DNA of 16,029 bases from Pseudomonadota bacterium. Its GTDB lineage: Bacteria; Pseudomonadota; Gammaproteobacteria; Pseudomonadales; Halieaceae. Location: contig JAUVBI010000041.1 of the NCBI GenBank assembly GCA_030591305.1, positions 1-16,029 on the forward strand, given 5' to 3'. Shown one piece after another: positions 7,479-14,729 of this stretch (within the stretch, counting starts at the first letter, position 1; each line of letters opens with the position of its first letter). The translations under genes were made by a program, and so were the position numbers. Below the pieces are notes generated by a model that was not told the origin of the DNA, did no database searches, and was given only the letters and a program-made list of their open reading frames with translations.

Positions 7479-8660
7479 ATGAATAAAGTCGCACGCACGT
7501 TTGATCATAAGTTTTCCACAACCCTTCTAATTTCTATTGTTTACCCTCTGGGGCCAGCAGCGATTATCCTGATGCCGATGTTGGTTGGTGGCGTCATCGA
7601 TGATTTTGGTTTTTCCGAACAGCAGGCTGGTTATATTGCCGCAGCGGAAGGTATGGGGTTGGTCGTCGCCTCGCTGATTGCCGCTATCTGGATTCGCAAA
7701 ATTTCCTGGACGACAATGTTGCTTGTAGGCTTTCTGTCGACTGCGTTGCTCAATATTCTCAGTGCCAATTTACATGAATTTCAACCGCTGTTGATAGCCC
7801 GCTTTCTGGCGGGAATGACAGGCGGTACTATTTTTGCGGTGACCGTAGCGGCTTTAGGTGATAATAAACAGCCGGACCAGGCTTTTGGTATTGCCCAGGT
7901 TGTGCAGGGTGCAATGATGTTCCTGGCCTTTGCCAGCGCGCCCTATATTATGGCGAACTGGACGGTCAGCGGCCTTTATTACATGTTGGCGGCAGCCTCT
8001 GTGCTGATGATGCTGAGTTTGTGGCGGTACCCCTCTGCAGGTGCGCACAGAACAGTAGAAAATACAGAAAATGCTAAAGTCGCAGGCAATACCGGTTTGA
8101 TCTGGATTGGTCTCATAGCCAGCTTTTTGTTTTTCGCCAATATTTTCGGCTTCTGGACTTATGTCGAGCGTATAGGCCAGGCCTCGGGGCTCGCTTCGGA
8201 GACAATCGGTTGGGCCCTCGGTTTGTCGCAGTTTGCTGCGATTGTGGGAGCAGGTGTCGCTGCCTTTGCCGGTGATCGCTACGGGCGAACGCTTCCGCTG
8301 GTAGTGTCCCTGATAGGGCTGGTAGCTACCTTGTGGTTACTGCAAGGGCAGTTTAATTCGTTTACGTTTTATATCGGTGTGGGGTTGTTTCAGGGTCTGT
8401 TTGTATTGGCCAACTCCTACCAGTTGGGCGTGATTGCCAAGATAGATGTCAAGGGACATTTCCTGGTTTTGGTCACCGGTTTTCAGGGTCTGGGCGCAGC
8501 CATCGGCCCCGCTATTGCAGCGTCATTAATTGACAATGGTGATTACAGTCAGATAAATCAGGTAGCCGCACTTTCCTGTGCGGCCAGTATTGTCATGTTT
8601 CTGTTTGTAATCTACCGAAGCCGCCATATCAAGTCTGCGGTTGTAGTAAGCGAGGTTTAA
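7479..8660 (+). CDS. Major facilitator superfamily transporter
   Basis: 393-residue inner-membrane protein of typical MFS length with about 12 hydrophobic segments in two halves. A motif-A-like loop is visible in the second half (AGDRYGRT, residues 264-271), between its second and third helices as expected. There is a polar, charged inter-domain loop near 188-205 (HRTVENTENAKVAGN). It is probably a proton-coupled importer or exporter of a small organic compound. The amidase gene starts six bases after its stop, so the two are very probably co-transcribed. This suggests that it carries the amide substrate or its precursor or product. The ribosome binding site is weak (GGAT at 7461-7464). Direction of transport and ligand are unknown. 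Confidence 0.92.
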   Translation: MNKVARTFDHKFSTTLLISIVYPLGPAAIILMPMLVGGVIDDFGFSEQQAGYIAAAEGMGLVVASLIAAIWIRKISWTTMLLVGFLSTALLNILSANLHEFQPLLIARFLAGMTGGTIFAVTVAALGDNKQPDQAFGIAQVVQGAMMFLAFASAPYIMANWTVSGLYYMLAAASVLMMLSLWRYPSAGAHRTVENTENAKVAGNTGLIWIGLIASFLFFANIFGFWTYVERIGQASGLASETIGWALGLSQFAAIVGAGVAAFAGDRYGRTLPLVVSLIGLVATLWLLQGQFNSFTFYIGVGLFQGLFVLANSYQLGVIAKIDVKGHFLVLVTGFQGLGAAIGPAIAASLIDNGDYSQINQVAALSCAASIVMFLFVIYRSRHIKSAVVVSEV

Positions 8661-8666
8661 AAATAC

Positions 8667-9869
8667 ATGTCTGATTCAGCAGTGAAAGCGTCCAAGCCCA
8701 TAGCGCCCTATATGGCCCTGGGTTTATCTACCGTGGCCTACGGAATTGCAGAGCGGAAGCATATCAAGCATAACCTCGAGACCATCGAAGATGTCATTCA
8801 TGCCGCGGTCTCTATGACAGGTATCAATATGCCGGTGAAGTTGATATCACTGGCCGAAGGTGCGCTTACGGGATTTACCGACGAAATTTTTGATCTGCCT
8901 CATAAGCTGGCTGCCAAGGATTTATTTATTGATGTTCCCGGGGAGGAAACCGAGTTTATCGGCCGCCTGGCCAAGATGTATAAAACCTATATTATTGTGC
9001 AGTGCAAGGCTCGCTGGCCCGAGATAATGGACGACCGTTTCTTCAATACCCTGTTGGTGATCGATCCACAGGGTGAGGTGGTGCATAAAGCGGCCAAGAA
9101 CCATATCTGGTGCAGGGAGCGTTCCTGTACGCCACACGATGTTTACGATCGCTGGGTAGAACATTTCGGTACGGGCATAGATGCTTTTTTCCCGGTTTTA
9201 AAAACAGACGATATAGGCAACATAGGCACTATATGCTGCTCTGATGGGGAGTACCCGGAGGCGGTTCGTGCACTGGCATTTAATGGGGCGGAGGTGGTTT
9301 ATCGGCCCTCGGAAGCGGTACCCATGACGAATTTCGGTGGTACGCCCGGAGGTAGCTGGATGGTACAAAATCGCGGTCACGCCGAGTTTAATAGCCTCTA
9401 TATGTTGTGCCCCAATATTGGTCCTGTTTATCTTTCAGCCAACTCTAAGCATCCGGTGGATATATCCGGGGGTAACAGCCACATTGTCGGATACCGCGGA
9501 GAGGTGTTGAGCCATTCAGCACAGGGCAGTAATACTGTGGTATCTGCCATCATCGATATCGAGGCCCTGCGTCAATATCGCGCCATGAATCTTAACAGCA
9601 ACTGGTTGAAAGACCTGCGTACCGAGTTGTTTCAGGAGATGTATGCCAATCCTATTCATCCAAAGAACCTGTGGATGGAGCAGGCTCCGCTGCACCACAA
9701 CGAGGTGGACAAGGTGTACCGGAAAAATATTGAATCGCTCTATGAGCGCGGAACCTGGACTCGCCCCTTCGTTGAGAATAAAGGCGCCAGGCTGATGCCC
9801 GAGGGAGACCCGGGTATGAACGAAGAACAGTGGCAGGAAGCAAAAAAAATGTGGAGTGACTGGGATTAA
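8667..9869 (+). CDS. Amidase of the nitrilase (carbon-nitrogen hydrolase) superfamily
   Basis: 400-residue cytoplasmic hydrolase, probably cleaving an amide to acid and ammonia. The Glu-Lys-Cys triad is visible as Glu64 (LAEGALTGF), Lys144 (HKAAKNHIWC) and Cys191 (CCSDGEYPE). Glu151 after the WC pair may correspond to the extra glutamate of aliphatic amidases. The CxDGxYPE pattern matches the aliphatic amidase/formamidase branch (CDDGNYPE) more closely than nitrile-cleaving enzymes. Two cysteines are adjacent; Cys191 aligns with the nucleophile and Cys190 precedes it. Compared with AmiE (about 345 residues) it has an N-terminal addition of about 20 residues and a different, Trp-rich C-terminal tail. 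It starts 6 bases after the transporter gene. The substrate is unknown, but its position suggests an amide from ring cleavage or direct uptake. Confidence 0.88.
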   Translation: MSDSAVKASKPIAPYMALGLSTVAYGIAERKHIKHNLETIEDVIHAAVSMTGINMPVKLISLAEGALTGFTDEIFDLPHKLAAKDLFIDVPGEETEFIGRLAKMYKTYIIVQCKARWPEIMDDRFFNTLLVIDPQGEVVHKAAKNHIWCRERSCTPHDVYDRWVEHFGTGIDAFFPVLKTDDIGNIGTICCSDGEYPEAVRALAFNGAEVVYRPSEAVPMTNFGGTPGGSWMVQNRGHAEFNSLYMLCPNIGPVYLSANSKHPVDISGGNSHIVGYRGEVLSHSAQGSNTVVSAIIDIEALRQYRAMNLNSNWLKDLRTELFQEMYANPIHPKNLWMEQAPLHHNEVDKVYRKNIESLYERGTWTRPFVENKGARLMPEGDPGMNEEQWQEAKKMWSDWD

Positions 9870-9870
9870 C

Positions 9871-11640
9871 ATGAATATGCACAGAGTAAGTAACATAATA
9901 GCAATGCGCAATGCGCTTTCGATTGCAGCGCTTTTATTCACCGGGGTCGCTCTGGCGGCGGGTACTGAAGCGGTGAAGAAAGAACGCAGCGCCCAGCAGT
10001 TGATAGAAGATCATTGTATCCGTTGTCACCTTGCACCGAAACCGGAGGATCTGTCTCGGGAGTACTGGTCCTATGCCGTGCACTATATGGGAAACTATGT
10101 GGGCATGAAGGGCGACGAGTTTGATGACCTTACGGTCTCGCCGGTACCACCCGACTGGGAGCCTCAGAAGGACTATACGAAGCGCTATATATTGAGCGAT
10201 CAGCTGGGCTATATGCGAGACTTGTATCCCTTTAAACCGTATATCCCGCCAGAACCGGAAATGAGCAAAGCTGAGTTTATACGTCTGAGAAAGTATTTTC
10301 TGGATAATTCAAAGTCCTGGCCTGACATGGAAATAAAGCGAGCCAAGCAGCCGTTGATGCAGGGCTTTACCCCGGTTATCCCCGATCTGGATCTCGAACC
10401 CAATGCTCTGGTTCTGGCCACTCAGGTAGACGAGAAGCGTAGGCGCCTGTATGTCGGCCGCTCGGTCATCGATGACTGGGTAGGGGGTGGTGGGCGCAGA
10501 GAGGGTTACGATAAATGGGACGACGTGGTTGTTCTGAATATTGATACTGGCGAGCGTATTGCCAGGGTAGATGTAAGCTCGGACCCCATTGATTTTACTT
10601 TGACTGAAACTGGCGTACGGGTGCTTACTCACGGCCGTTTTCCTATGACAAAAGTGGGTATTGCCGCTCTGACAGACTGGGAATTTGAAGGCGACAAACC
10701 GCGTGCTCGAATGCTGGTTAACGGCAAGCAGCGATTCGTGAAGCACCACCTTTATGATATGAACGGCGATGGCATTGACGATATCGTCGCTAATGCCTTT
10801 GGCGACGGTATATTTGGCGATGCAAAAAGCGAATTGGCGATTTACTACGGAACCTCGCAATACAGTAAGCTATGGGCTGCGGCGCCGACAGAAATTCCTG
10901 CCGGAATGCTGTCCGGTGCTTTGCGTGAGAATATTGTCAGTGAGCAGGCTGGCCTGATCAGCAGTTCGATTGCTGACTTTAACAAGGACGGCAAGCCTGA
11001 CCTGGTTGCCCTTGTTGCACAGGGGAAGCAGCAGCTTCTGGTGTTTATCAATAATGGCGATGAGACTTTCACCCGTCACCTGATTGATGAACACAGGCCG
11101 TCTTTTGGCGGTAATGAAGTGAGTGCGGCTGATTTCGACGGTGACGGCAATATAGATATCATGGTGTTAAATGGCGATAACGTGGCTGGCAATCATATTG
11201 GCCCGATCGTCCCGGCTCCGCGGCCGCAACACTCGGTGCGAATGTTTAAAAATAATGGAAATCTCAATTTTACCAAAGAGTTTCACTACCCCATGCATGG
11301 GGCGGCACGCTCTGTCATACATGACTTTGATAACGATGGCGACATGGACGCTGCGATAGTTTCCCTGTTTCCCCAGTGGAGCGAGGTAGAGCCTGAGACT
11401 TTCGTTTATCTGGAAAATAAGGGTGACTTCAATTTTTCACCACAGTCTTTTTCCAGTGACTTCTTTAGCGTCTGGGTATCCATTGAGGCAGCTGATGTTA
11501 ACGGCGATAACAAGACCGATATTATTTTGGGGCTTGGCAACTTTCCGGAACTGGTGCCGGCCGATTGGTTGACCAGGGATATTATGAAGGGCAGGGGCGG
11601 CGAAGCCCCCAGTGTTATATACCTTATAAACAATAATTAG
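9871..11640 (+). CDS. Secreted monohaem c-type cytochrome with FG-GAP/VCBS propeller repeats
   Basis: 589 residues from the ATG at 9871. A GTG at 9856 would add five residues but overlaps the amidase end and places no better ribosome site. A signal peptide ends near ALA-A (about residue 29). One haem c site, CIRCH (Cys49, Cys52, His53), is followed by LAPKPEDL, a pattern known in propeller proteins with an N-terminal cytochrome domain. HYMGNYVGM nearby may supply the distal methionine. Five calcium-binding FG-GAP loops of the DxDxDGxxD type begin at Asp296, Asp369, Asp421, Asp485 and Asp542, consistent with a beta-propeller. It should act in the periplasm or on the cell surface, perhaps as a redox or binding protein. 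The start lies one base after the amidase stop, so the genes are likely co-transcribed, although the products work in different compartments. Confidence 0.88.
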   Translation: MNMHRVSNIIAMRNALSIAALLFTGVALAAGTEAVKKERSAQQLIEDHCIRCHLAPKPEDLSREYWSYAVHYMGNYVGMKGDEFDDLTVSPVPPDWEPQKDYTKRYILSDQLGYMRDLYPFKPYIPPEPEMSKAEFIRLRKYFLDNSKSWPDMEIKRAKQPLMQGFTPVIPDLDLEPNALVLATQVDEKRRRLYVGRSVIDDWVGGGGRREGYDKWDDVVVLNIDTGERIARVDVSSDPIDFTLTETGVRVLTHGRFPMTKVGIAALTDWEFEGDKPRARMLVNGKQRFVKHHLYDMNGDGIDDIVANAFGDGIFGDAKSELAIYYGTSQYSKLWAAAPTEIPAGMLSGALRENIVSEQAGLISSSIADFNKDGKPDLVALVAQGKQQLLVFINNGDETFTRHLIDEHRPSFGGNEVSAADFDGDGNIDIMVLNGDNVAGNHIGPIVPAPRPQHSVRMFKNNGNLNFTKEFHYPMHGAARSVIHDFDNDGDMDAAIVSLFPQWSEVEPETFVYLENKGDFNFSPQSFSSDFFSVWVSIEAADVNGDNKTDIILGLGNFPELVPADWLTRDIMKGRGGEAPSVIYLINNN

Positions 11641-11649
11641 GCGGGGAGT

Positions 11650-11670
11650 GGGGCCCCGTGGCCCCGTTTA
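11650..11670 (+). terminator. GC-rich hairpin between convergent genes
   Basis: GGGGCC (11650-11655) pairs with GGCCCC (11660-11665) around a CCGT loop, followed by GTTT and then an A run. It sits 10 bases after the cytochrome/propeller stop and adjoins the stop of the convergent TonB receptor gene. The T tract is too short for a strong intrinsic terminator, but the placement fits transcription ending from the plus side. Confidence 0.45.
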
Positions 11671-13566
11671 AAAAATATTGTTTACGGTGATTGCTAGTCG
11701 GGTAGTTCGTCCCATGGCTTCAAAACCCACCGCCGTCTGATAATGCTCATCCAGCAGGTTGTCCACGGCGACTTCCAACTGTATGGCGGGGCTGAGTTGA
11801 TAGCGCAAATTCCAGTCTACCCGGTGGTAGTCATCCAACTCCTCGACAACCGTCTCTCCCGTGTGTAGTGAAGAAGCGTACTGTTCCCCTGTCCATTGGT
11901 AATCCAGCGCAGTATCCCATGCGTCGGATAGTTGCCACAACGCGACCATCCCCACTCGCGACTGAGGACGTCCCAGCAGCACCGAAGTGCTGTCTTTTAT
12001 ATCGAGGTCGGTGTAGCTGCCCTGGGCTAGCAGGTTCAAGGTGCTGGTGGGTTGCCAGGCCAGTTGTAACTCAACGCCGCTGCTTTCCACCTGGCTGCGA
12101 TTGACGTTGATAAACTGCTCTGAGTCGAAGTCGATAAGATTTCGATAGTTGCTGAAGAAGTAGGTAGCCGACAGATTGATGCTCTGTGTTGCATCCCAGT
12201 CCATGCCAATATCCCAACTGCGTACAGTTTCCGGTTTTAGCGAAGGGTTGCCTACCAGTGCGTGACCCAGAGCGAAGAAGCTTGGTAGCTTGAAAGCTTC
12301 CCCCCAATTTGCCGAGAGAGCGACATCCTCATTCAACTGGTACACGGTGCCGAGTTTTAAGCTTGTTTCATTGCTAAAGCCCTCAGGGTCATCATGGCGT
12401 ATGCCCGCCTGTACTATTAGTGAGGGTATGGGTTGGGCGTGAAGATTGGCAAAGACACCGGTGCTGCTGCGATCCAGTTCGAAGTCGGTGGGTAGTGTCA
12501 TGAACCCCAGGTCGAGAATTCCCGTGCTCACACCTTGTTCATCGCGATAGTCAGCGCCCAGGTTAAGCCGGTAATTGTCACTGAATTGCAGGGTATTTAC
12601 CCAGCGTAGTTGATCACGCTGAAAATCTGTATCGGCGGCGTTGGGCGGCACAGCGTAGAAGGGCACGATACCAGGGGAATTATAGTCCTCGGTGTGCTCA
12701 AAGCGGCTTGCATTGAGACTGCTGCGCCAGTTATTGGATATATCCACCTGCCAGCCCAGGGAAAAATTCTCATCCTGGTAATCGCTTTTGTCCAACTCAT
12801 CGCTGAGGGAAAATTCTGGCCCGCCACTCTGTTCGGGATAAGATGTTCTCTGTCCATCCAGGTAGCGGTAGCTGGCGTGTAGTTGCTGGACATCACTTAT
12901 CTGCCATGTCAGGCGCAGGCTGGCACTGTCTGTTTCCCGGGTGCTACCTTCAATTTGTTCCCCCGCATCCCGCTGTGCCAGGTCCAGTGCATAGCTCACG
13001 TTGCCCGCTGTTCCAGACGCCGCCAGCTGTAGATTTTGCAGGTCATTTTGTCCCCATTCCGCCCGCACTTTCTGACTGTGCCCCTGTTGGGGGCGACGAG
13101 TGATGACGTTGATGACTCCCGCCAGAGCATCGGAGCCGTACACGGCTGACTGAGGACCCCGTACAATTTCAATCCGCTCTACGCTGGCCGGATCCAGATT
13201 GGAAAAATCAAAGCTGCCACCACGAGAATTAGTGGGGTCATTCTGGGGTACCCCATCCACCAGTACCAGGGTGAAGTTTGATTCGCCACCGCGTATGGAA
13301 ACCGCTGACAGACCTCCCGGTCCACCCTGCTCCTCTACGGATAAGCCAGGTACTGTCTTCAATACATCCGCCAGATTACTTTTGTTCAGGCCCTGCAGTT
13401 CATCTTTACCAATAATAGAAACGGATGATGTTTGCCCGGAGAGCGGCAGTGGAGCATAGGAACCTGTGACTACAATGGTTTCGATTTCTGTGTCAGCTTC
13501 AGCTTGCGCAGTGTTATAGCCAGATAGCAGCGCAGCTGCCAAAGCAATGGTCATTTTTGAATACAT
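11668..13566 (-). CDS. TonB-dependent outer-membrane receptor (BtuB/CirA-like)
   Basis: 632-residue outer-membrane transporter that imports a scarce ligand using TonB energy. A signal peptide ends at AQA (about residue 22). A TonB box ETIVVTG lies at 29-35. The plug domain runs from about 48 to 158 with the family signatures RGGESNFTLVLVDGVP (92-107) and VERIEIVRGPQSAVYGSDALAGVINVIT (129-156). The rest is a 22-strand-type barrel ending in phenylalanine (VNNIF), the usual outer-membrane assembly signal. The length is close to BtuB, but I find no cobalamin riboswitch in the 197-base upstream region, so vitamin B12 is not supported. No FecI/FecR pair or periplasmic binding gene is beside it. The ligand (metal chelate, haem, vitamin or other) cannot be told. 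It converges on the cytochrome/propeller gene. Confidence 0.95.
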   Translation of the reverse strand: MYSKMTIALAAALLSGYNTAQAEADTEIETIVVTGSYAPLPLSGQTSSVSIIGKDELQGLNKSNLADVLKTVPGLSVEEQGGPGGLSAVSIRGGESNFTLVLVDGVPQNDPTNSRGGSFDFSNLDPASVERIEIVRGPQSAVYGSDALAGVINVITRRPQQGHSQKVRAEWGQNDLQNLQLAASGTAGNVSYALDLAQRDAGEQIEGSTRETDSASLRLTWQISDVQQLHASYRYLDGQRTSYPEQSGGPEFSLSDELDKSDYQDENFSLGWQVDISNNWRSSLNASRFEHTEDYNSPGIVPFYAVPPNAADTDFQRDQLRWVNTLQFSDNYRLNLGADYRDEQGVSTGILDLGFMTLPTDFELDRSSTGVFANLHAQPIPSLIVQAGIRHDDPEGFSNETSLKLGTVYQLNEDVALSANWGEAFKLPSFFALGHALVGNPSLKPETVRSWDIGMDWDATQSINLSATYFFSNYRNLIDFDSEQFINVNRSQVESSGVELQLAWQPTSTLNLLAQGSYTDLDIKDSTSVLLGRPQSRVGMVALWQLSDAWDTALDYQWTGEQYASSLHTGETVVEELDDYHRVDWNLRYQLSPAIQLEVAVDNLLDEHYQTAVGFEAMGRTTRLAITVNNIF

Positions 13567-13763
13567 GGTAGTCCTTAATTGATGGTAGATAAATCACACT
13601 TTCACAGTGTAGTGCGAGCACGCAATGTGCACTATATTTCGCCACACTGTCCAGATCCAAATCAAAGAAATGGCATATCATTATGGTATTTTCCACTCAC
13701 GCAGGAGCGATTAATGGCCCGCAGAAACAGTGGTTTCCATGCTGGTGCTTTTTATAATGTCGG
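13567..13763 (-). promoter_or_regulatory. Promoter region of the TonB-dependent receptor, rich in GTGC/GCAC repeats
   Basis: The region holds several overlapping dyads: ACACT-N5-AGTGT (13596-13610), GTGC-GA-GCAC (13612-13621) and the palindrome GTGCAC (13627-13632). On the minus strand TATAGT next to the last could be a -10 box. The 9-mer GTGCACTAT (13627-13635) recurs upstream of the lipoprotein gene. These features suggest a repressor-controlled promoter. No riboswitch fold or known Fur box is evident to me. Confidence 0.4.
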
Positions 13764-14531
13764 TCAGGGATTTCCGGGCCAGTCTTCCATTTCGATAAAG
13801 GGGTAGAACGACAGCGCTACGCCCTCACGAATATGATCTTCATTACCGAGAACATTGCGACGCCGTATGTACCGACCGGTGGAGGAGCGGGTGTCGATAG
13901 CGTCTGTTGCATCCAGACCACCACGACTGCTGAATAGGTGTTGCAATTCGACATCATAAATACTGATTTGCAGGGATGCCACTGAAGCCTGCTTAAACCA
14001 GTCAAAGTCACCAGAGACACCGTTTCCGGGACCTTGCAGCGTAGGTTTTCGACTTACGCCATCCCAGCGAGCCAGGTGCTTAAGGCCATTGCTGAAGGAT
14101 ACCTGTAGTTCGACCAGGTCGGTAAAAATAAATGCATCCAGGCCGGAGTCTTTCATTTGATCTTTTACACTGGTCATAATCTGGGCGAAGGTTTTCATAT
14201 TAATCTTGCCTGTGGTGGGCTCAACCGGGTTGCCAAAGGCGTGTTCTGCTGTGCTCCAGTGCGCCTTGAACTCTCGCTGGGGAAGAACCTTATAACCATT
14301 GTCCCTGAGATACCTCTCAACATAGCCATCGACACGCTTTGCCTCTTTTTCCAGGTAGGAGCGTGAGCGGAGCCCGAGATTGACGTGGGCTATCACCACG
14401 GTTTTTACCGGCGACTCTGCCAGTAACTCTTCTTTGATATTAAAAGGATGTACCGTGGGATTGTAGGTGGGAGTTCCCGCGCAGCCGATCAATACCAGAG
14501 TTATTGCCATTAATAAGCTTGTTAGACGCAT
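13764..14531 (-). CDS. Lipoprotein of unknown function
   Basis: 255-residue lipoprotein. The signal peptide ends in a lipobox LIGC, so Cys17 should be lipidated; residue 18 is Ala rather than Asp, which favours sorting to the outer membrane. I do not recognise the mature domain. It has an early strand/helix pattern (VKTVVIAHVNLG, then RSYLEKEAKRVDGYVERYLRDNGYKVLP) like proteins that assemble near the periplasmic face. A central segment (VKDQMKDSGLDAFIFTDLVELQVSF) and the late strand pattern SLQISIYDVELQHLFSSRGG resemble the GNA1162/LpoB-like or TolB-N-like group of outer-membrane lipoproteins only loosely. It has its own 198-base upstream region sharing a promoter element with the TonB receptor gene, so the two may be co-regulated. 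Confidence 0.85.
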   Translation of the reverse strand: MRLTSLLMAITLVLIGCAGTPTYNPTVHPFNIKEELLAESPVKTVVIAHVNLGLRSRSYLEKEAKRVDGYVERYLRDNGYKVLPQREFKAHWSTAEHAFGNPVEPTTGKINMKTFAQIMTSVKDQMKDSGLDAFIFTDLVELQVSFSNGLKHLARWDGVSRKPTLQGPGNGVSGDFDWFKQASVASLQISIYDVELQHLFSSRGGLDATDAIDTRSSTGRYIRRRNVLGNEDHIREGVALSFYPFIEMEDWPGNP

Positions 14532-14729
14532 GTTTAGATCTCGATCCGATGGTGCATGTGAGTTGCGAGTATACGTACGAGTACAAAGTGCACTATGTTA
14601 GCAAAAACTGGATCAGGACACAGCGATAGATGAGTATTAATTTATATTTTAGCTTTAGCGGCAGGGAAGTGGGTAAGCCCCCCGCACTTTAATCTCAGGA
14701 TATTGCTGAGGATTACGGTTTTGTCTTGT
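14532..14729 (-). promoter_or_regulatory. Lipoprotein promoter region with direct repeats
   Basis: GTGCACTAT (14588-14596) and TGCGAG (14564-14569) repeat motifs found ahead of the TonB receptor gene. Between them are two copies of a CGAGTA-type direct repeat (14565-14570 and 14578-14583) and the alternating GTATACGTAC. On the minus strand CATAGT could serve as a -10 box in the same relation to GTGCAC as TATAGT has upstream of the receptor. Confidence 0.35.
14667..14714 (-). other. Two consecutive hairpins after the 12-helix membrane protein gene
   Basis: AATCTCAG (14691-14698) pairs with CTGAGGATT (14706-14714) with one bulge. AAGTGGG (14667-14673) pairs with CCCGCACTT (14681-14689) with one bulge. 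They begin 16 bases after the stop of the 430-residue membrane protein gene in its direction of transcription. No T run follows, so they are more likely transcript-end stabilising structures or a factor-dependent end than a classic terminator. Confidence 0.3.

Noticed and set aside
9856..9870. GTG start at 9856 for the cytochrome/propeller gene, overlapping the amidase by 14 bases.
   Set aside because: The ATG at 9871 gives a normal signal peptide with GGGA a few bases upstream; the GTG form only adds five residues ahead of it.
13567..13763. Cobalamin riboswitch upstream of the BtuB-length receptor.
   Set aside because: I could not find the conserved B12-box or a suitable set of stems; only short GTGC/GCAC dyads are present.
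13714..13806. A 30-codon plus-strand reading frame (ATG at 13714) with a good AGGAG site seven bases or so upstream.
   Set aside because: It overlaps the 3' end of the lipoprotein gene in antisense, has no recognisable product, and a short frame with a chance AGGAG is expected at this density.
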